This document shows positions 5,404-6,580 of a stretch of DNA of 6,580 nt, piece after piece (position 1 is the first letter of the stretch; every line of letters starts with the position of its first letter). Source of the stretch: Nitrospira defluvii (GTDB taxonomy: Bacteria > Nitrospirota > Nitrospiria > Nitrospirales > Nitrospiraceae); contig JACQHN010000106.1 in the NCBI GenBank assembly GCA_016199015.1, forward strand, positions 1-6,580, in the 5' to 3' direction. The notes below the pieces were generated by a model. It saw only the letters and a program-made list of their open reading frames with translations, did not search any database and had not been told where the DNA came from. The position numbers and the translations under genes are program-made.

Positions 5404-5943
5404 ATGGCAAGACCGGCATGTGGGCATGAGTTTGTCGATGCGGCGCTCACGCAGGCGGCGCAGGCGAAGACGATCAGCGAGTTGCGCATGGCGCAAGCGT
5501 TGTTGCTGCCCGTGCAGTTTGGACTCTCGCTCGACGACACCAGTGTGGCCGTCGGGCGTTCCAAGAGCTGGACGCTCAGGTTACGGAAGCGCTTTGGCCG
5601 CATTCAAAGCGGGCAGGAACAGCCCAAGACCCAAAAGGGGCTACGGAACCGGGCCCGCATGACGCTGGAAGAGGAGGAGGCCATCTTGGCCCCCTACCTT
5701 GAGCAGGCCAAAGAGGGGGGGGTGATTGTGGTGCCGCCCCTGAAAGCGAAGCTCGAACACGCCGTTGGGCGCTCCCTGGCCGTATCGACGGTGTACGCCA
5801 TGGTGCATCGGCACGGCTGGCGCAAGCGGGCGCCTGACAAGCCGCACCCCCAATCAGACCCGGCGGCGCAGGAAGCATGGAAAAACAACTCCCCGATGCG
5901 ATCACCCAAGCCCGCGAGGCATTCGACCGGCCCGCACCGCTGA
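5404..5943 (+). CDS. IS630 family transposase, N-terminal part (ORF A)
   Basis: The 179-residue frame starts at an ATG with a GGGGTGA ribosome binding site about 5 bases upstream. Residues from about 35 (ALLLPVQFGLSLDDTSVAVG) and the SKSWTLRLRKRFG segment form the first helix-turn-helix region used to bind the terminal repeats. A second region, VPPLKAKLEHAVGRSLAVST then VYAMVHRHGWRKRAPDKPHP, is the winged-helix part typical of IS630. Homologous sequence continues to EAWK at residue 160; the rest (NNSPMRSPKPARHSTGPHR) is out-of-frame tail. At the A5 run (5881-5885) a -1 shift changes the reading to W-K-K-Q-L-P and joins the catalytic part, giving about 352 residues, the usual length for the family. 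The G8 run at 5715-5722 keeps the frame. Confidence 0.85.
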   Translation: MARPACGHEFVDAALTQAAQAKTISELRMAQALLLPVQFGLSLDDTSVAVGRSKSWTLRLRKRFGRIQSGQEQPKTQKGLRNRARMTLEEEEAILAPYLEQAKEGGVIVVPPLKAKLEHAVGRSLAVSTVYAMVHRHGWRKRAPDKPHPQSDPAAQEAWKNNSPMRSPKPARHSTGPHR

Positions 5944-6461
5944 GGCTCCTGTTCCAGGACGAGGCGCGATTTGGTCGCATCTCGCACACACGATACGGTT
6001 GGTGGCCGAAGCCGTTTCGCCCACTCACGCACGCCATGGTGACGCAGGAATATACCTATGCGTATGCCGCGGTCTCACCAGGAGACGGCGGCCTCGATAC
6101 ATTGATCTTGCCCCGTGTGAAGGGGGATTGTATGCAGATTTTTGTGGATGAAATCGGAGCCCGCCACGGCGAGGACAACGTCCTCATGGTGGTCGACGGA
6201 GCCGGCTGGCATCGCAATCAGGCGCTCCGGCTCCCCCGCAATGTGCAGATCCTCTTTCTGCCGCCGTATGCGCCAGAGCTCAATCCCGTGGAACACCTGT
6301 GGGACGACTTGCGTGAAAAGTCCTTCCACAACCGCGTCTTTGATAGCATCGCATCCCTGGAAGCACATCTCGAACAGGCACTCGCCGACTTCGAGAAGTC
6401 CCCCAATCGTACACGAGGAATTACGGGGTGGCCCTGGATCAGTAACGCACTATCTAATTAG
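5877..6461 (+). CDS. IS630 family transposase, catalytic DDE part (ORF B)
   Basis: The frame encodes up to 194 residues from ATG 5877 and carries the full catalytic triad in family context: FQDEARFGRIS (Asp28), VLMVVDGAGWHRNQ (Asp107), and LPPYAPELNPVEHLWDDL (Glu139). This is the DDE_3 superfamily endonuclease domain, which cuts and joins DNA at the element ends. It lies in the -1 frame relative to the N-terminal part and overlaps it by 67 bases. Its own ATG (ATGGAAAAACAA) has no strong ribosome binding site, so a frameshifted fusion or translational restart are both possible. The stop codon (6459-6461) falls inside the right inverted repeat. The domain has no internal stop, so the element may still be active if frameshifting works. 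Confidence 0.87.
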   Translation: MEKQLPDAITQAREAFDRPAPLRLLFQDEARFGRISHTRYGWWPKPFRPLTHAMVTQEYTYAYAAVSPGDGGLDTLILPRVKGDCMQIFVDEIGARHGEDNVLMVVDGAGWHRNQALRLPRNVQILFLPPYAPELNPVEHLWDDLREKSFHNRVFDSIASLEAHLEQALADFEKSPNRTRGITGWPWISNALSN

Positions 6462-6470
6462 AAATGGAAT
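6450..6470 (-). repeat. IS630 right terminal inverted repeat
   Basis: Its reverse complement begins ATTCCATTTCT and matches the left repeat (5345-5365) at 17 of 21 positions. It overlaps the last codons of the transposase. Confidence 0.8.
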
Positions 6471-6491
6471 AAAGAGCGTCAAGTTTGCGCA

Positions 6492-6556
6492 CGCCGGTGA
6501 GGCGGTGAACCGGCGGTGTCCCGGCCCGAGGCGTACGCTTCGGTACGTTGAGCCTC
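6492..6556. repeat. Two adjacent hairpins in the right IS flank
   Basis: CGCCGGT (6492-6498) and ACCGGCG (6509-6515) form a perfect 7-bp stem with a 10-base loop. A second, longer hairpin follows: GAGG-CGTAC (6528-6536) pairs with GTACG (6543-6547) and CCTC (6553-6556), with a GCTTCG loop and a TTGAG-like bulge before CCTC. The second resembles the core of an intergenic repeat I associate with Nitrospira genomes, from memory only. No T tract follows, so intrinsic termination is not supported. Bases 6471-6580 hold no gene I can support. Confidence 0.45.
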
Positions 6557-6580
6557 TGAGGTTCACGACGCGCTGAATAA

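Larger units (their letters stand above)
5345..6470 (+). mobile_element. IS630-family insertion sequence
   Basis: About 1.13 kb bounded by imperfect inverted repeats and carrying a DDE transposase in two overlapping frames. IS630 elements insert at TA and duplicate it. A TA lies directly left of the proposed left end (5343-5344). On the right, TA occurs at 6470-6471, one base inside the symmetrical end, so the exact boundary is uncertain by a base or two. Both terminal repeats are present, so the element is structurally complete. Its flanks are intergenic repeat-like DNA, and no flanking gene is visibly interrupted. Confidence 0.85.

Noticed and set aside
5715..5722. G8 homopolymer in the transposase as a possible frameshift
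   Set aside because: The reading frame is continuous across it and the protein text on both sides is consistent with IS630, so no break is needed.
5576..6037. Minus-strand open frame inside the IS630 transposase
   Set aside because: Antisense to clear transposase sequence; composition is low-quality and lacks motifs.

Overview
This 6.6 kb window is bacterial, GC-rich accessory DNA around two housekeeping-type metabolic genes. The intergenic motifs (a CAGG-TGCG-AAAAA type repeat and a GAGGCGTACG...GTACG...CCTC hairpin) remind me of repeats in Nitrospira (Nitrospirota) genomes. That assignment is from memory and was not checked by any search.

From base 1 to about 4945 everything is on the minus strand. 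The left edge holds the 5' end of a possible gene that runs out of the window. Next comes a two-gene toxin-antitoxin-like pair (DUF433 protein, then a DUF5615 PIN-like protein, overlapping by ATGA) with a promoter placed for a leaderless mRNA. Further right is a spore-coat-protein-U/Csu-type fimbrial gene broken by two compensating one-base frameshifts. To its right lie a pair of direct repeats, then a small membrane protein that is probably also frameshifted. Then comes a HEPN/MNT (HepT/MntA-like) pair: the nucleotidyltransferase antitoxin is intact, and the HEPN RNase partner has a frameshift near its N-terminus. The antitoxin overlaps the end of mtnA (methionine salvage isomerase) by TAATG. 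mtnA has its own good promoter candidate and probably heads an operon mtnA - MNT - HEPN - membrane protein. Upstream of mtnA is an intact DegT/DnrJ/EryC1/StrS aminotransferase with its own candidate promoter.

From 4946 to 5344 there is no convincing gene, only repeat-like intergenic sequence. From about 5345 to 6470 lies a complete IS630-family insertion sequence on the plus strand. It has 21-bp imperfect terminal inverted repeats, and its transposase is split into two overlapping frames at an A5 run. The last 110 bases are hairpin-rich intergenic sequence ending in a near copy of the 15 bases just left of the IS.

The clearest overall pattern is that every probable one-base indel (five or six) falls in an accessory or mobile gene. 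mtnA, the aminotransferase, the MNT antitoxin and the DUF433/DUF5615 pair are uninterrupted. I see no CRISPR array, tRNA or rRNA and no convincing new defence system. The points of most interest are the decayed HEPN toxin beside an intact antitoxin, the split IS630 transposase and the doubly frameshifted fimbrial gene.
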